DNA of 64,000 nt from Archangium lansingense (GTDB lineage Bacteria > Myxococcota > Myxococcia > Myxococcales > Myxococcaceae), in assembly GCF_026626635.1 (NCBI RefSeq), contig NZ_JAPNKA010000001.1, forward strand, positions 10,958,501 through 11,022,500, written 5' to 3'. Below, one piece after another: positions 43,109-51,513 of this stretch (positions are counted from its first letter, which is position 1; every line of letters begins with the position of its first letter). The position numbers and the translations under genes were made by a program. The notes under the pieces were generated by a model, which saw only the letters and a program-made list of their open reading frames with translations, was not told where the DNA came from and did not search any database.

Positions 43109-44821
43109 ATGCAGCGCAGCCGTCTCGCCATCCTGCTGTTTCTACCGCTCGCCCTCGCCACCGGATGTCCCGACCCCAAGTGCCAGAACACCCGCTGTGG
43201 CGACTTCGACGCCGGCGTAGACGCCGGGATGGACGCGGGAATGGACGCCGGAGTCATCGACCCAGGGGACTTCGAAGCCACCGGCCTCTACGCCCCCTGC
43301 GACTTCATCCAGGGCACCACGGGCACGCAGTGCGGTGAGCTCGACAGCTTCAACCTGTCCGCTTGCCCGCGCTCCTCGCTCGGCAACGTTGCCCAGGAGG
43401 GCGTCTTCACCACCCACGGCCGCATCGCCCAGGGCGATGGCGGCGTGCGCTACTTCACGCAGAGCCACTCGCTGCGCAATGACGGCGGGGTCGAGACCTT
43501 CAACGGCTGGGCCACCCTCAGCCCCGAGATGCACCTCACCAAGCAGTTCAACGGCAACACCTGGTTCGTCTCGCGGCACACCACGAGCAGGCTCTCGGAC
43601 GGCGGTACGCTCAACGTCACCGTGGGCTACGCCGGCTGCTCGGCCCAGGACACCAACCACTTCACCGGCTGCTACGCCGTATGCCGCAATGGCCTGGCCT
43701 CCGAGGTGGGCACCTTCAAGGCCGCCCGCATCGTGCTCGCGCGCAACGAGAGCGAGGCCAAGGGGCTCACGCTCGTCTCGGAGTCGCCCATTGTCGACTT
43801 CGGCATGCCGGTGGACATCTACGTCACCAAGAACCACGCCTATGTCGTGTCCCTCGAGGAGCCGTACCAGGGCTGGGGCGGCCTGACGGTCTTCGACGTG
43901 AGCGACCCCGCGCACCCGCGGCTCGTCAATCAGATCTCCGCCGAGAACAGCTACTGGAACGGCGTCTGGGCCAAGGGGGACGCCCTGTATGTCGCCAGCG
44001 GCAAGCGCGGCGTCATCACCTTCGACATCACCGACCCCGCCAACCCCGTCCCCACCCCCGTGCAGGTCCAGGAGGGCGTGGACGCTCATACCCTCTTCGT
44101 CGAGGGCAACCACCTCTACGCCATGGGAGATCCGACGCGCATCTATGACATCTCCAACCCGCGCGCCCCCAGGCTCCTGGGACGCTACGAGCCGCCCGGC
44201 GCCAGCTCCTACCCGTACGCCTACGTGCACGACGCCTTCGTCTACAAGGGCCGGATGTACAGCTACTACTGGTCGTATGGGATGCAGATCAGCGACGTCT
44301 CTCAGTTGAGTGACACCCAGGAGCCCACGCCGCTCGGCAGCTACCGCTACGCCGTCAACCCCGATGGCAGCCCCACGCCCAACTACGCCCGCAGCCACGC
44401 GGGCGCAGTGGGCACCTACGTTGACCGGCTCATCGCCTTCGAGGGCGGCGAGACCTGGGGCGCCCACCTGCGCGTGCTCGATGTCACCGACCCCAAGAAC
44501 GTGAAGCTGCTCTCCCGCTACCGCCTCCGCGAGGAAGCCTCCATCCACAACATGATCCTCGACGAGACTCGCAAGCGGCTCTACATCGCCTACTACCAGG
44601 AAGGCGTCCGTGTCCTCGATGTCGCCAACCCCGCTCAGCCTCGCGAGCTCGGCTACTTCAACACCTTCCGCTCCGAGGACCCGATGCGCGGCCTGGGCTT
44701 CTACGAGGGCTCCATCGGCATCCGCGTCCCCAAGGCGCCGGACGTCTCCTCCGCCAACGCGGGCCTCATCTACGTCGTCGATACCTCCCGCGGAATGCTC
44801 ATCCTGCGCGAGACGCAGTAA
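43109..44821 (+). CDS. LVIVD-repeat surface lipoprotein
   Basis: 570 residues from the ATG at 43109, with GGAG six bases upstream; a GTG at 43097 is also in frame. The signal peptide ends LALATGCPD. A short DAGVDAGMDAGMDAG repeat linker follows, typical of myxobacterial lipoproteins. From about residue 190, propeller-like LVIVD repeats appear: LTVFDVSDPAHPRLV, VITFDITDPANPVPT, RIYDISNPRAPRLLG, LRVLDVTDPKNVKLL, VRVLDVANPAQPREL. It probably forms a surface beta-propeller; ligand unknown. Confidence 0.85.
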   Translation: MQRSRLAILLFLPLALATGCPDPKCQNTRCGDFDAGVDAGMDAGMDAGVIDPGDFEATGLYAPCDFIQGTTGTQCGELDSFNLSACPRSSLGNVAQEGVFTTHGRIAQGDGGVRYFTQSHSLRNDGGVETFNGWATLSPEMHLTKQFNGNTWFVSRHTTSRLSDGGTLNVTVGYAGCSAQDTNHFTGCYAVCRNGLASEVGTFKAARIVLARNESEAKGLTLVSESPIVDFGMPVDIYVTKNHAYVVSLEEPYQGWGGLTVFDVSDPAHPRLVNQISAENSYWNGVWAKGDALYVASGKRGVITFDITDPANPVPTPVQVQEGVDAHTLFVEGNHLYAMGDPTRIYDISNPRAPRLLGRYEPPGASSYPYAYVHDAFVYKGRMYSYYWSYGMQISDVSQLSDTQEPTPLGSYRYAVNPDGSPTPNYARSHAGAVGTYVDRLIAFEGGETWGAHLRVLDVTDPKNVKLLSRYRLREEASIHNMILDETRKRLYIAYYQEGVRVLDVANPAQPRELGYFNTFRSEDPMRGLGFYEGSIGIRVPKAPDVSSANAGLIYVVDTSRGMLILRETQ

Positions 44822-44852
44822 GGGCCTGAGAGCTGGGGTGGGCGTTCGGAGA

Positions 44853-44890
44853 GACCCTCACCCCAACCCTCTCCCAGAGGGAGAGGGAGC
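44853..44890. repeat. Intergenic hairpin repeat, copy D
   Basis: ACCCTCACCCC, AACCCTCTCCC and AGAGGGAGAGGG form one hairpin after the LVIVD gene and before the DUF350 gene, both on the plus strand. It is the same family as the copies at 7150, 10740, 20599 and 48060. Confidence 0.75.
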
Positions 44891-44992
44891 TTGCCGGGCG
44901 AGGGAGCGAGCAGGCACCGTGCGGCCCGGTCGATTCCGTTGCGCTGAATGATTCCGCACCCGCGGGCTTCCTCTTAGAGTGAGCCCGCTCCC

Positions 44993-45535
44993 ATGAACCT
45001 GCTCCTCGTCGCCGTCGGGCTGTCCAAGGTGGTCTTCGGTGGGCTGGTCGCCGCGCTCGGCATCTGGCTCGCGTTCCGCGGTCTCAACCGGCTGCTCGGC
45101 ACGGATCCCACCGTTGACCTGCGGCAGGGCAATGTCGCGGCCGGTGTCGTCCACGCCGCCAGCCTGCTCGCGCTCGGGCTCCTGGTGCACAACGCCGTCA
45201 ACGCTACCTTCGACGCCGTGGACCTCACCATCCGCGGTTCCTCCGTCGAGCCCTCCGCCCTGGCACGGCTCACCTTCTTCGCCCTCATGCACGTGGGCGT
45301 CGCCCTCCTCGTGGGCACCGGCGTGCTCGCCCTCGGCATCCTCCTCTTCGACAGAATCACCCCGGGCATCGATGAGCTCGCCGAGGTGCGCCGCGGCAAC
45401 GTGGCGCTCGCGCTCGTGCTGGCCGCCATCCTCATCGTGCTCGCCCTGCTCACCGCGCCGGGCCTCCAGGCCGCCCTCAACGGCCTCATCCCCTTCCCCG
45501 ACCTTCCTCCCTCCACCTTCCAGTCCCCCTCCTGA
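44993..45535 (+). CDS. DUF350-family membrane protein
   Basis: 180 residues with about four to five membrane helices in two similar halves. Each half has an RQGN/RRGN-(V)-A motif at a helix start (VDLRQGNVAAGVVHAA and EVRRGNVALALVLAA), the mark of the DUF350/UPF0719 family. It is an inner-membrane protein of unknown role. The neighbour six bases downstream is a transglutaminase-like protein, so the two probably form an operon. Confidence 0.85.
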   Translation: MNLLLVAVGLSKVVFGGLVAALGIWLAFRGLNRLLGTDPTVDLRQGNVAAGVVHAASLLALGLLVHNAVNATFDAVDLTIRGSSVEPSALARLTFFALMHVGVALLVGTGVLALGILLFDRITPGIDELAEVRRGNVALALVLAAILIVLALLTAPGLQAALNGLIPFPDLPPSTFQSPS

Positions 45536-45541
45536 CGCCTC

Positions 45542-46483
45542 GTGGCCACCCCGCCGTCCAGCCCGGAGAAGAGGCTCCTCCAGCTCTTCCTCGTCCTCTT
45601 CACCGTCGCGAGTTGCTGCGGCTTCCTCGGGCTGCGCTGGCTCGTCACGCGGGACGTGCACTCGCACTCCCCTCTCCCGGACGCGGCCCCACCTCCCGAG
45701 CTTCCCGGCGCCCGGGGCATCCACCTCGGAGTGGCCCTCGTCCCTGCCTCCACCCCGCTTGCGCAGGCCCGCACCTACGAGTGGCGCGCCGAGTCCCTCC
45801 TCCCGCCCGAGTACCGCGTGGCCTACGGCCTCGGGGAGTCCCTCGCGAGCTCGCTGGAGCGAGAGCATCACGCCTATGGCCGAAGGATGCGCTTCCGCCC
45901 GCTGGGCCCCGCCCGCTTCACCTACCAGGCCCCGCCCGAGTGCGAGAAGGACATGCGCTGCATCTACGCCGAGCTCATGCGCAGCAACGCCGAGCCCGTG
46001 CACGTGCTGGGCACCCGCTTCGTCGAGCACATCCGTGCTCAACAGCTCGACTCCCTGGAGGCCGCCGAGCTCATCATCACCTTCGTTCAGCGCATCCACT
46101 ACGCCGAGCCCAACGGCCAGCCCTTCGGTCTCCTGCCTCCCGCGCTCGTCGCCGCGTGGAATGAGGGCGACTGCGACTCCAAGGCCGTGCTCGCGGTGAT
46201 GCTGCTGCGCCAGGCGGGCATCGACGCGGCCATCCTCTATTCGGATCCTCTCGCCCATGCGGCCGTGGGCGTGGCCCTGCCCGTGCGTGGCCCTCCCTTC
46301 CGACTCGGCAACCGCGTGTACCGCTACGCGGAGCTCACCACCGAGGGATGGCCTCTCGGGATGATTCCGCCTCAGCACGACAAGCCCCACCTGTGGAAGG
46401 TTCTGCCCATGCCGGAACCACCCGGTGAGGCAGACTCGCCTGTCGACAAGGCGAACACTCCCGAGTCTGGAGACGTGAAGTAG
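45542..46483 (+). CDS. Membrane-anchored transglutaminase-like protein
   Basis: 313 residues from a GTG six bases after the DUF350 stop. One N-terminal membrane helix (LLQLFLVLFTVASCCGFLGL) anchors a periplasmic domain. Catalytic features near the end: Cys in WNEGDCDSKAVLAVMLL, His in PLAHAAVGVAL, and ELTTEGWPLG. The C-terminus is charged. It is the second transglutaminase-type protein in the window. Substrate and reaction (protease or crosslinker) are unknown. Confidence 0.8.
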   Translation: MATPPSSPEKRLLQLFLVLFTVASCCGFLGLRWLVTRDVHSHSPLPDAAPPPELPGARGIHLGVALVPASTPLAQARTYEWRAESLLPPEYRVAYGLGESLASSLEREHHAYGRRMRFRPLGPARFTYQAPPECEKDMRCIYAELMRSNAEPVHVLGTRFVEHIRAQQLDSLEAAELIITFVQRIHYAEPNGQPFGLLPPALVAAWNEGDCDSKAVLAVMLLRQAGIDAAILYSDPLAHAAVGVALPVRGPPFRLGNRVYRYAELTTEGWPLGMIPPQHDKPHLWKVLPMPEPPGEADSPVDKANTPESGDVK

Positions 46484-46690
46484 TCGAAGCGGCATCTGGC
46501 CCGAAGGGCGGGTTCCTCCTGCGCGTGAGGTGACAAAGCTTCACCGCCCAACCCCGAGGCGCCCCCCCACGCCGAGCCCTTCCTCAACCGCTGCACTTCT
46601 TCAACCCCTCTGGCTCTCGCTTGTGCGCCCCGTCCGACACTCGGGTCGCACTGAAGTACGTGGGTGCGCACCTCACTACCGGAGGTCGCC

Positions 46691-48034
46691 ATGCCATCCG
46701 TCTCTCGCTGGCTCGTCCTGTCCCTGCTCGGACTGTTGACCCTTCCCGCCTGCCTCGCCCCTCCTCCGGAGCAGGATGCCGCAGCCGCCGTCGAGGCACC
46801 TGCTCTCGCGCAAGAGGACGTGGCCCAGGCGCTGGCAGGGGGTGCCGCCTTCGCCACCTCGAGCTGCCTCGCCAGGCCCCTGCTGACCGCCCTCGGGAAG
46901 AGCCATGTGCTCGTCGGTGGGAAGATGAGCGACGACATCGCCTCGCAGGCCCCGTTCGATGTCCGCTACATCTACATCGCTGGCGGGTTGTTCGACTCGG
47001 CGGAGCCCTGCGGCTCGTGTCTGAGCTGCACCGCCCAAGCGCGCTCCTGCGCCAACTCGAGCGGAGGTTGCGCCTGGTGGGGCTGCTGGCAGTGGGACCA
47101 GCAGGCTCCGGGACAGTACCTGCGCAACTTCCTCCGGACCGCCGCGCTCCGCAGGCAGATTCCGATGATCACCTACTACGAGCTGCTCCACACCAGCGGC
47201 GTGCCTGATGGGACCGCCGAGGTGCTGCGGGTGGCGGACGTCTCCCTGATGCGGCGCTACTTCAACGACTGGCGCTTCGTGTTGAAGCAGATTGGAAGCA
47301 CCACCGCACTTCTCCATCTCGAGCCGGACTTCTGGGCCTACGCGCAGTTCCTCGCCGCGGATCCCCGCCTGCTGCCCGCGGCGGTTGCCTCGGCCAACCC
47401 CACCGACTGCGCCAACCAGGAGAACTCGGTGGCCGGCATGGGGCGCTGCCTCATCTCCATGGCTCGCAAGTACGCCCCCAACGCCAAGGTGGGCCTGCAC
47501 GCCTCGGCTTGGGCCACGAAGATAGACGCCCACCTCAACACCAATCGGCTGCTCGACGTGACGGCCGAGGCACGCAAGGTAGCCGACTTCCTCCGCCTGT
47601 GCGGCGCCGCCGATGGGGACTTCATCGTCATCGAGGCCAGCGACCGTGATTCCCAGTGGTACCTGGTGACGACTGGAACTCGGCGCTGGTGGGACTCGAC
47701 CAACTACAACATGCCCAGCTTCAACCAGGCCTTCACGTGGTCCAAGGCTCTCTCCGAGCGGCTCGGTCGGCCCAACCTCTGGTGGCAGCTCCCCGTAGGC
47801 AACATGTCCCTTCCCGGCACCTGGGAGCAGTGGCGCGACAACCGGTTGGATTACTTCTTCGACCACCCGGCCCAGGTCGCAGCCTCGCACGGGCTCGGCA
47901 TGGTCTTCGGCTCCGGTGCCGAGGGACAGACCAACCCCTCCACCGACAACGGCCACTTCTTGCAGCGTGCGAAGGCGTATTTCGCCAGCGGCAGGCAGCC
48001 CGCGTGCCCCACGGGAGTGAGTGAAGAGCAGTAG
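46691..48034 (+). CDS. Secreted lipoprotein, glycosidase-like fold suspected
   Basis: 447 residues from the ATG at 46691 with GGAGGTC upstream. The lipobox is LLTLPAC near residue 21. A Cys-rich loop (CGSCLSCTAQARSC, then CAWWGCW) follows. Strand-helix segments such as IPMITYYELLHTSG, TALLHLEPDFWAYAQFL, KVGLHASAWATKID and DFIVIEASDRDSQWY suggest a TIM-barrel, and LEPDFWA could hold an acid. No GH family is recognised with confidence. It is a single-gene unit followed by copy E of the repeat. Confidence 0.6.
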   Translation: MPSVSRWLVLSLLGLLTLPACLAPPPEQDAAAAVEAPALAQEDVAQALAGGAAFATSSCLARPLLTALGKSHVLVGGKMSDDIASQAPFDVRYIYIAGGLFDSAEPCGSCLSCTAQARSCANSSGGCAWWGCWQWDQQAPGQYLRNFLRTAALRRQIPMITYYELLHTSGVPDGTAEVLRVADVSLMRRYFNDWRFVLKQIGSTTALLHLEPDFWAYAQFLAADPRLLPAAVASANPTDCANQENSVAGMGRCLISMARKYAPNAKVGLHASAWATKIDAHLNTNRLLDVTAEARKVADFLRLCGAADGDFIVIEASDRDSQWYLVTTGTRRWWDSTNYNMPSFNQAFTWSKALSERLGRPNLWWQLPVGNMSLPGTWEQWRDNRLDYFFDHPAQVAASHGLGMVFGSGAEGQTNPSTDNGHFLQRAKAYFASGRQPACPTGVSEEQ

Positions 48035-48059
48035 GGGCGCATGGGGGCAACCCTGGGTG

Positions 48060-48113
48060 CTCGATACCCTCACCCCGACCCTCTCCCGGTGGGAGAGGGA
48101 GAGGAGGTGGGGT
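48060..48113. repeat. Intergenic hairpin repeat, copy E
   Basis: CTCGATACCCTCACCCCGAC then CCTCTCCC, GGTGGGAGAGGG forms a hairpin between the convergent 46691 lipoprotein and Thg1-like genes. The CTCGATACCCTCACCCC core is identical to that of copy A. Confidence 0.75.
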
Positions 48114-48122
48114 ATGGGGCGC

Positions 48123-48881
48123 TCAGGAGGCGGGGGACTTCATCCGCTCACGGACGTAGGTGTCGTACTCCTCCTTCATCGGGAGCGACTCGTCCACACG
48201 CAGCCGCCGGCGCTGCGTGCTCACCTTCCGGCCCGTGCGAGGGTCCTCTCCCTCCTTCTCGTACTGCTCCCAGGAGAGGCCCGTGCCTCGTCTCTGCCAG
48301 AGCGGCAGCTCGTTGAAGTTGATGCCTCTCTGGAAGAGGAGCTCGTTCTTGAAACCCACCGACTTGCCGTGCAGCTCCCGCGACGCCTGCGCCACGCTCT
48401 GGCCTTCCTTGCGCAGCGTCCAGTAGCACCAGCCGTGCAACGCGCAGCGGGTCGCGTCCGCCTGTCTCCAGCGGAAGTAGTCCACCACCGCGTTCTCGTT
48501 CGCCCCCATCCACACCCGGCTGTCGAACACCGCCGGCACTCCCGCCACGTGCGTGAACGTCGCGCTCGCCACACCCGCGGAGATGGACACCAGCTTCTCC
48601 ACCTCCCGGTCGAAGAGCTCCCAGTCCGGCCGGAAGAGCACCGAAATCTCATCGCTCTCCGTGTACGCGTAGACGCCCTGCAGTTCCTCCAGCAGCGCCG
48701 AGGCCGTGCGCACCATCTGCTGGTGCAGCGTCGCATCGAAGGGCTTCTCGTAGCGCGCCTCCGTGAAGCGCGAGAAGCCCCGCCCGTCCACCCGCAGCAC
48801 GCACCACGCTCCGCGCAGCAGCCGCAACGAGTGGAAGAACTCGCCCTCACGCATCCGGTCTTCGAACTCGTTCGGACTCAT
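48123..48881 (-). CDS. Thg1-like 3'-5' RNA polymerase (tRNA repair)
   Basis: 252 residues. Thg1 and bacterial Thg1-like proteins add nucleotides to the 5' end of RNA in the reverse direction; bacterial ones repair 5'-truncated tRNAs. The metal-binding carboxylates are Asp32 in LRVDGRGFSRFT and Asp77/Glu78 in AYTESDEISVLF. Also seen are NAVVDYFRWRQADATRCALHG and HGKSVGFKNELLFQRG. GGAGGGAG before the ATG lies inside the kinase gene, and the two overlap by 35 bases. A myxobacterial TLP has been studied biochemically, which fits. Confidence 0.93.
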   Translation of the reverse strand: MSPNEFEDRMREGEFFHSLRLLRGAWCVLRVDGRGFSRFTEARYEKPFDATLHQQMVRTASALLEELQGVYAYTESDEISVLFRPDWELFDREVEKLVSISAGVASATFTHVAGVPAVFDSRVWMGANENAVVDYFRWRQADATRCALHGWCYWTLRKEGQSVAQASRELHGKSVGFKNELLFQRGINFNELPLWQRRGTGLSWEQYEKEGEDPRTGRKVSTQRRRLRVDESLPMKEEYDTYVRERMKSPAS

Positions 48882-49338
48882 CTCCCTCCCTCCATTCCCT
48901 CACGTCGAAGCCGCCTTCCGGGCGGGCCCGTACGTGGAACAACGCATTGAATCCCTCGGCGTACGAGGGCCACCGCAGCTTGCGGTAGGTGATGTGAATC
49001 GCCTTGTCCGACACCCGCGCCCGTCCCACCCGCCCCGCATTGCGCGCCAGGCACGTCTCCAGGTCCGACTCGAAGACGTAGCCCACCACTCGAGCCCCTC
49101 GCTCCTGGCCTATCGCGATAAGAGGCGCCCGGTCCTCGACGAGCGGGTTGGTGTTGTCCACCACCACCGAGTCGCCCCGGGCCAGCGCCTCGGCGATGAG
49201 CCTCCGCTGCCGAGCCTCACGCTTGCGCGCGTTGGGCCACAGGTCCTTGCTCACGTGCACGTGCGTGGCTGCAAAGCGCTCTCGGAAGAAGCTGCTCTTG
49301 CCCGAGCCCTGCAGGCCGATGAAGAGAACCAGGTCCAT
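48847..49338 (-). CDS. P-loop polynucleotide-kinase-like protein
   Basis: 163 residues. Walker A is GLQGSGKS (8-15). HVHVSKDLW follows, then VVVDNTNPLVEDRAPLI, the DNTN motif found in T4 Pnk-type and related AAA_33 kinases, and a lid with LARNAGRVGRARVSDKAIH. It likely phosphorylates a nucleic-acid 5'-OH, but could be a small-molecule kinase. It overlaps the Thg1-like start by 35 bases, so the two are co-expressed; a kinase that restores 5'-phosphates would complement a 5'-end-repairing polymerase. That coupling is inference. Confidence 0.85.
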   Translation of the reverse strand: MDLVLFIGLQGSGKSSFFRERFAATHVHVSKDLWPNARKREARQRRLIAEALARGDSVVVDNTNPLVEDRAPLIAIGQERGARVVGYVFESDLETCLARNAGRVGRARVSDKAIHITYRKLRWPSYAEGFNALFHVRARPEGGFDVREWREGDESERVRRPDA

Positions 49339-49408
49339 GGCGCGTCTCCCGTCTGACGGTGTGCACGCCCGGGCCCTGACGTCGAGGGCGACCGTCCGCC
49401 CCCCCGCT

Positions 49409-51448
49409 TCACGCCGAGGGAACCTGGCCCCTCAACCGAGCCGCCTCCTCCAGTTCCCCCGCGGACTCCAGAATGGAAGCGGCACGTGCATAGTGGGTGG
49501 CGGCTTCCGTCCGACGCAGGTGGGACTCATCCACCTGGGCCGCCGACAGCAAGAAGGGCACCGAACGCCGAGCCTCCCCCCCCTCCAGCCAGTGCTGCGC
49601 GATGATGACCGGGGCCGCCCGCCTCCGCTCCAACTGCTGGGCCAGGCGCCGGTGCAGCAGCGCCCTCATCGCGGAGGGAATGGAGTCCTTTACCGACTCG
49701 AACACCAGGTCATGAGTGAAGCGCTCGCCTCGCAGTATCTGCGCTGACTCCAGCTCGCGCAGCGGCTCGGCGAACGACAGGGGGCTCACCTCCAGCACCT
49801 CTCCGGCCAGCTCCAGGCTGAACTCCATCAGGGCCAGTGCTGCCACCTGCGCGAGCTGCGAGGCCAGGGTGGACAGCCGCTCCAGGCGCTGCTGGATGAG
49901 CTGGCGTACCCGCCCCGGTGGAGGCAGCCGCTCCGGCCACCCGCGCTCCAGGCTCCCCGACTCCATCAGGTGTTTGAGCGTCTCGGTGATGAAGAGAGGA
50001 TTGCCCCCCGTGTAGCGCGTCACCTCTGCCGTGAGCGACTCGGCTCCCGGCAACGTGAGACTCTCCAGCAGCTCACCCACCGCCTCGGGCGGGAGCGGCT
50101 CCAGGTGCAGGAACATCGCCAGCCCCGCGGCCTCCAGCCGCTGCGTCAGGGCGAGCACCTCGCCCCCGAAATCGCTGCTGCGACAGCAGTCGATGATGAT
50201 CGGGAAGGTGCCGGCCGAGTGGAAACGAGCGTGGGCATAGGCCCCCACCTGCAAGCTGGCGGAGTCCGCGAACTGCAAGTCATCGGTGATGAAGCACTCC
50301 AGACCCTCGGCACAGCGGCGGAGCACCTCGCTGTAGGCGTCCAGACAGCGCACCCGCTCCCCCTCGTCCCGCACGGGGGAAATCCGCTCCCCAGGCCCGG
50401 CGAGCTCCGGCATCACGCGCGCCAGCTCCCGGCGAATCCACGGCTCCAGGCCCTGCTGTATCTCGGGCCGCTCGGTGAAGATCTCCCGAATGTGGCGCAC
50501 GAACAGCGAGTACGGCACCTCCGCATCCCCGGGCCGGGCAGCGAACACCGTGTAGCGTCCCTTGGAGGCCGCGAAGTCCTGCGCCAGCCGCGTCTTGCCC
50601 ACGCCCGGCTCGGCCAGGAGCATCATGATCTGCCTCGACTGCCACGCCGCCTCCATCTGCGCCCACTCCCGCGCGCGCCCCACCAGCACCGGCGGACGCA
50701 ACACGGAGAGCGGCAGCGTCCGGCCAGTCGTCTTCACCGCGGCACGAGGCTGCACCTGGCCGCGCTCCACGTCCTTTACCAACGCGAGCGTGTCCGGGTG
50801 CGGCGCCGCGTCGTACTCCTCGAACAACATCTTCCGGCAGCGCTCGAAGAGGTTGAGCGCCGCCATCCGGTCCCCCACCAGGTAGTGCAGCCGCATCAAC
50901 CGCCGATAGGCGTCCTCGGAGAGGGGAGCCAGCACCAGCAGCCGCTCGGCGAAGTGCAGCGCCCCGCTCAGGTCTCCCTGCTGCTCGCGGGACTCCGCCT
51001 CGGCAATGGCGGCGCGGCACCGCAGGGCTTCGAGCTGCTCACGGGCCCGGCGCACCCACGCGTCGAAGTCCGGGCAGTCATCGAAGTCCAGGGTGCCCAG
51101 CAGCGAGCCCGCCAGCGACATCGCCTGCGCATGCCGACCCGCGAAGACGTGTGCCTCCAGTTCCACTGCATCGGTCACCACCCGCTCGGACAGAGACACC
51201 ACATCCCCGCCGAGCACCAGGTCCGTCCCGGTGGCCACTCGCAACCGGCGCAGGAGCTGGCGCATGTTGTTGCGCGCCGTGTCCTCGCCAGAGCCGGGCC
51301 ACAACATGCCCGCCAGCCTGTACTTGGGCGTGGGCCCCTCCAATGCCAGCCACGCCAGCACCGCCGCCACGCGCCGCTGCAACTCCAAGGGCTCCGCCAG
51401 GCCCAGGAGCCGCGCGCCCCCGAGCACTTCCAACCTCCAGTCCGTCAC
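49409..51448 (-). CDS. BTAD/AAA-type transcriptional regulator
   Basis: About 679 residues from a GTG at 51448 with a strong GGGGGAGGTC site; an ATG at 51472 is an alternative. The N-terminus (WRLEVLGGARLLGL, then RQLLRRLRVATGTD) is a winged-helix followed by a BTAD bacterial transcriptional activation domain (EAHVFAGRHAQAMSLA to LFERCRKMLFEEYD). An AAA region has Walker A LLAEPGVGKTRLAQDF and Walker B-like LECFITDDLQFADSASL. The C-terminus is helical and TPR-like. SARP-family regulators of this design often control secondary metabolism. A target is not evident. Confidence 0.88.
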   Translation of the reverse strand: MTDWRLEVLGGARLLGLAEPLELQRRVAAVLAWLALEGPTPKYRLAGMLWPGSGEDTARNNMRQLLRRLRVATGTDLVLGGDVVSLSERVVTDAVELEAHVFAGRHAQAMSLAGSLLGTLDFDDCPDFDAWVRRAREQLEALRCRAAIAEAESREQQGDLSGALHFAERLLVLAPLSEDAYRRLMRLHYLVGDRMAALNLFERCRKMLFEEYDAAPHPDTLALVKDVERGQVQPRAAVKTTGRTLPLSVLRPPVLVGRAREWAQMEAAWQSRQIMMLLAEPGVGKTRLAQDFAASKGRYTVFAARPGDAEVPYSLFVRHIREIFTERPEIQQGLEPWIRRELARVMPELAGPGERISPVRDEGERVRCLDAYSEVLRRCAEGLECFITDDLQFADSASLQVGAYAHARFHSAGTFPIIIDCCRSSDFGGEVLALTQRLEAAGLAMFLHLEPLPPEAVGELLESLTLPGAESLTAEVTRYTGGNPLFITETLKHLMESGSLERGWPERLPPPGRVRQLIQQRLERLSTLASQLAQVAALALMEFSLELAGEVLEVSPLSFAEPLRELESAQILRGERFTHDLVFESVKDSIPSAMRALLHRRLAQQLERRRAAPVIIAQHWLEGGEARRSVPFLLSAAQVDESHLRRTEAATHYARAASILESAGELEEAARLRGQVPSA

Positions 51449-51513
51449 GACCTCCCCCGTCCTGCCACCCATAGAGCAAGCCAAGCACCCTGGGCGCCCG
51501 CGAAGGAGCGTCC

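Noticed and set aside
44858..46495. 545-residue minus-strand open frame
   Set aside because: Antisense to the DUF350 and transglutaminase-like genes; Glu/Gly-rich shadow.
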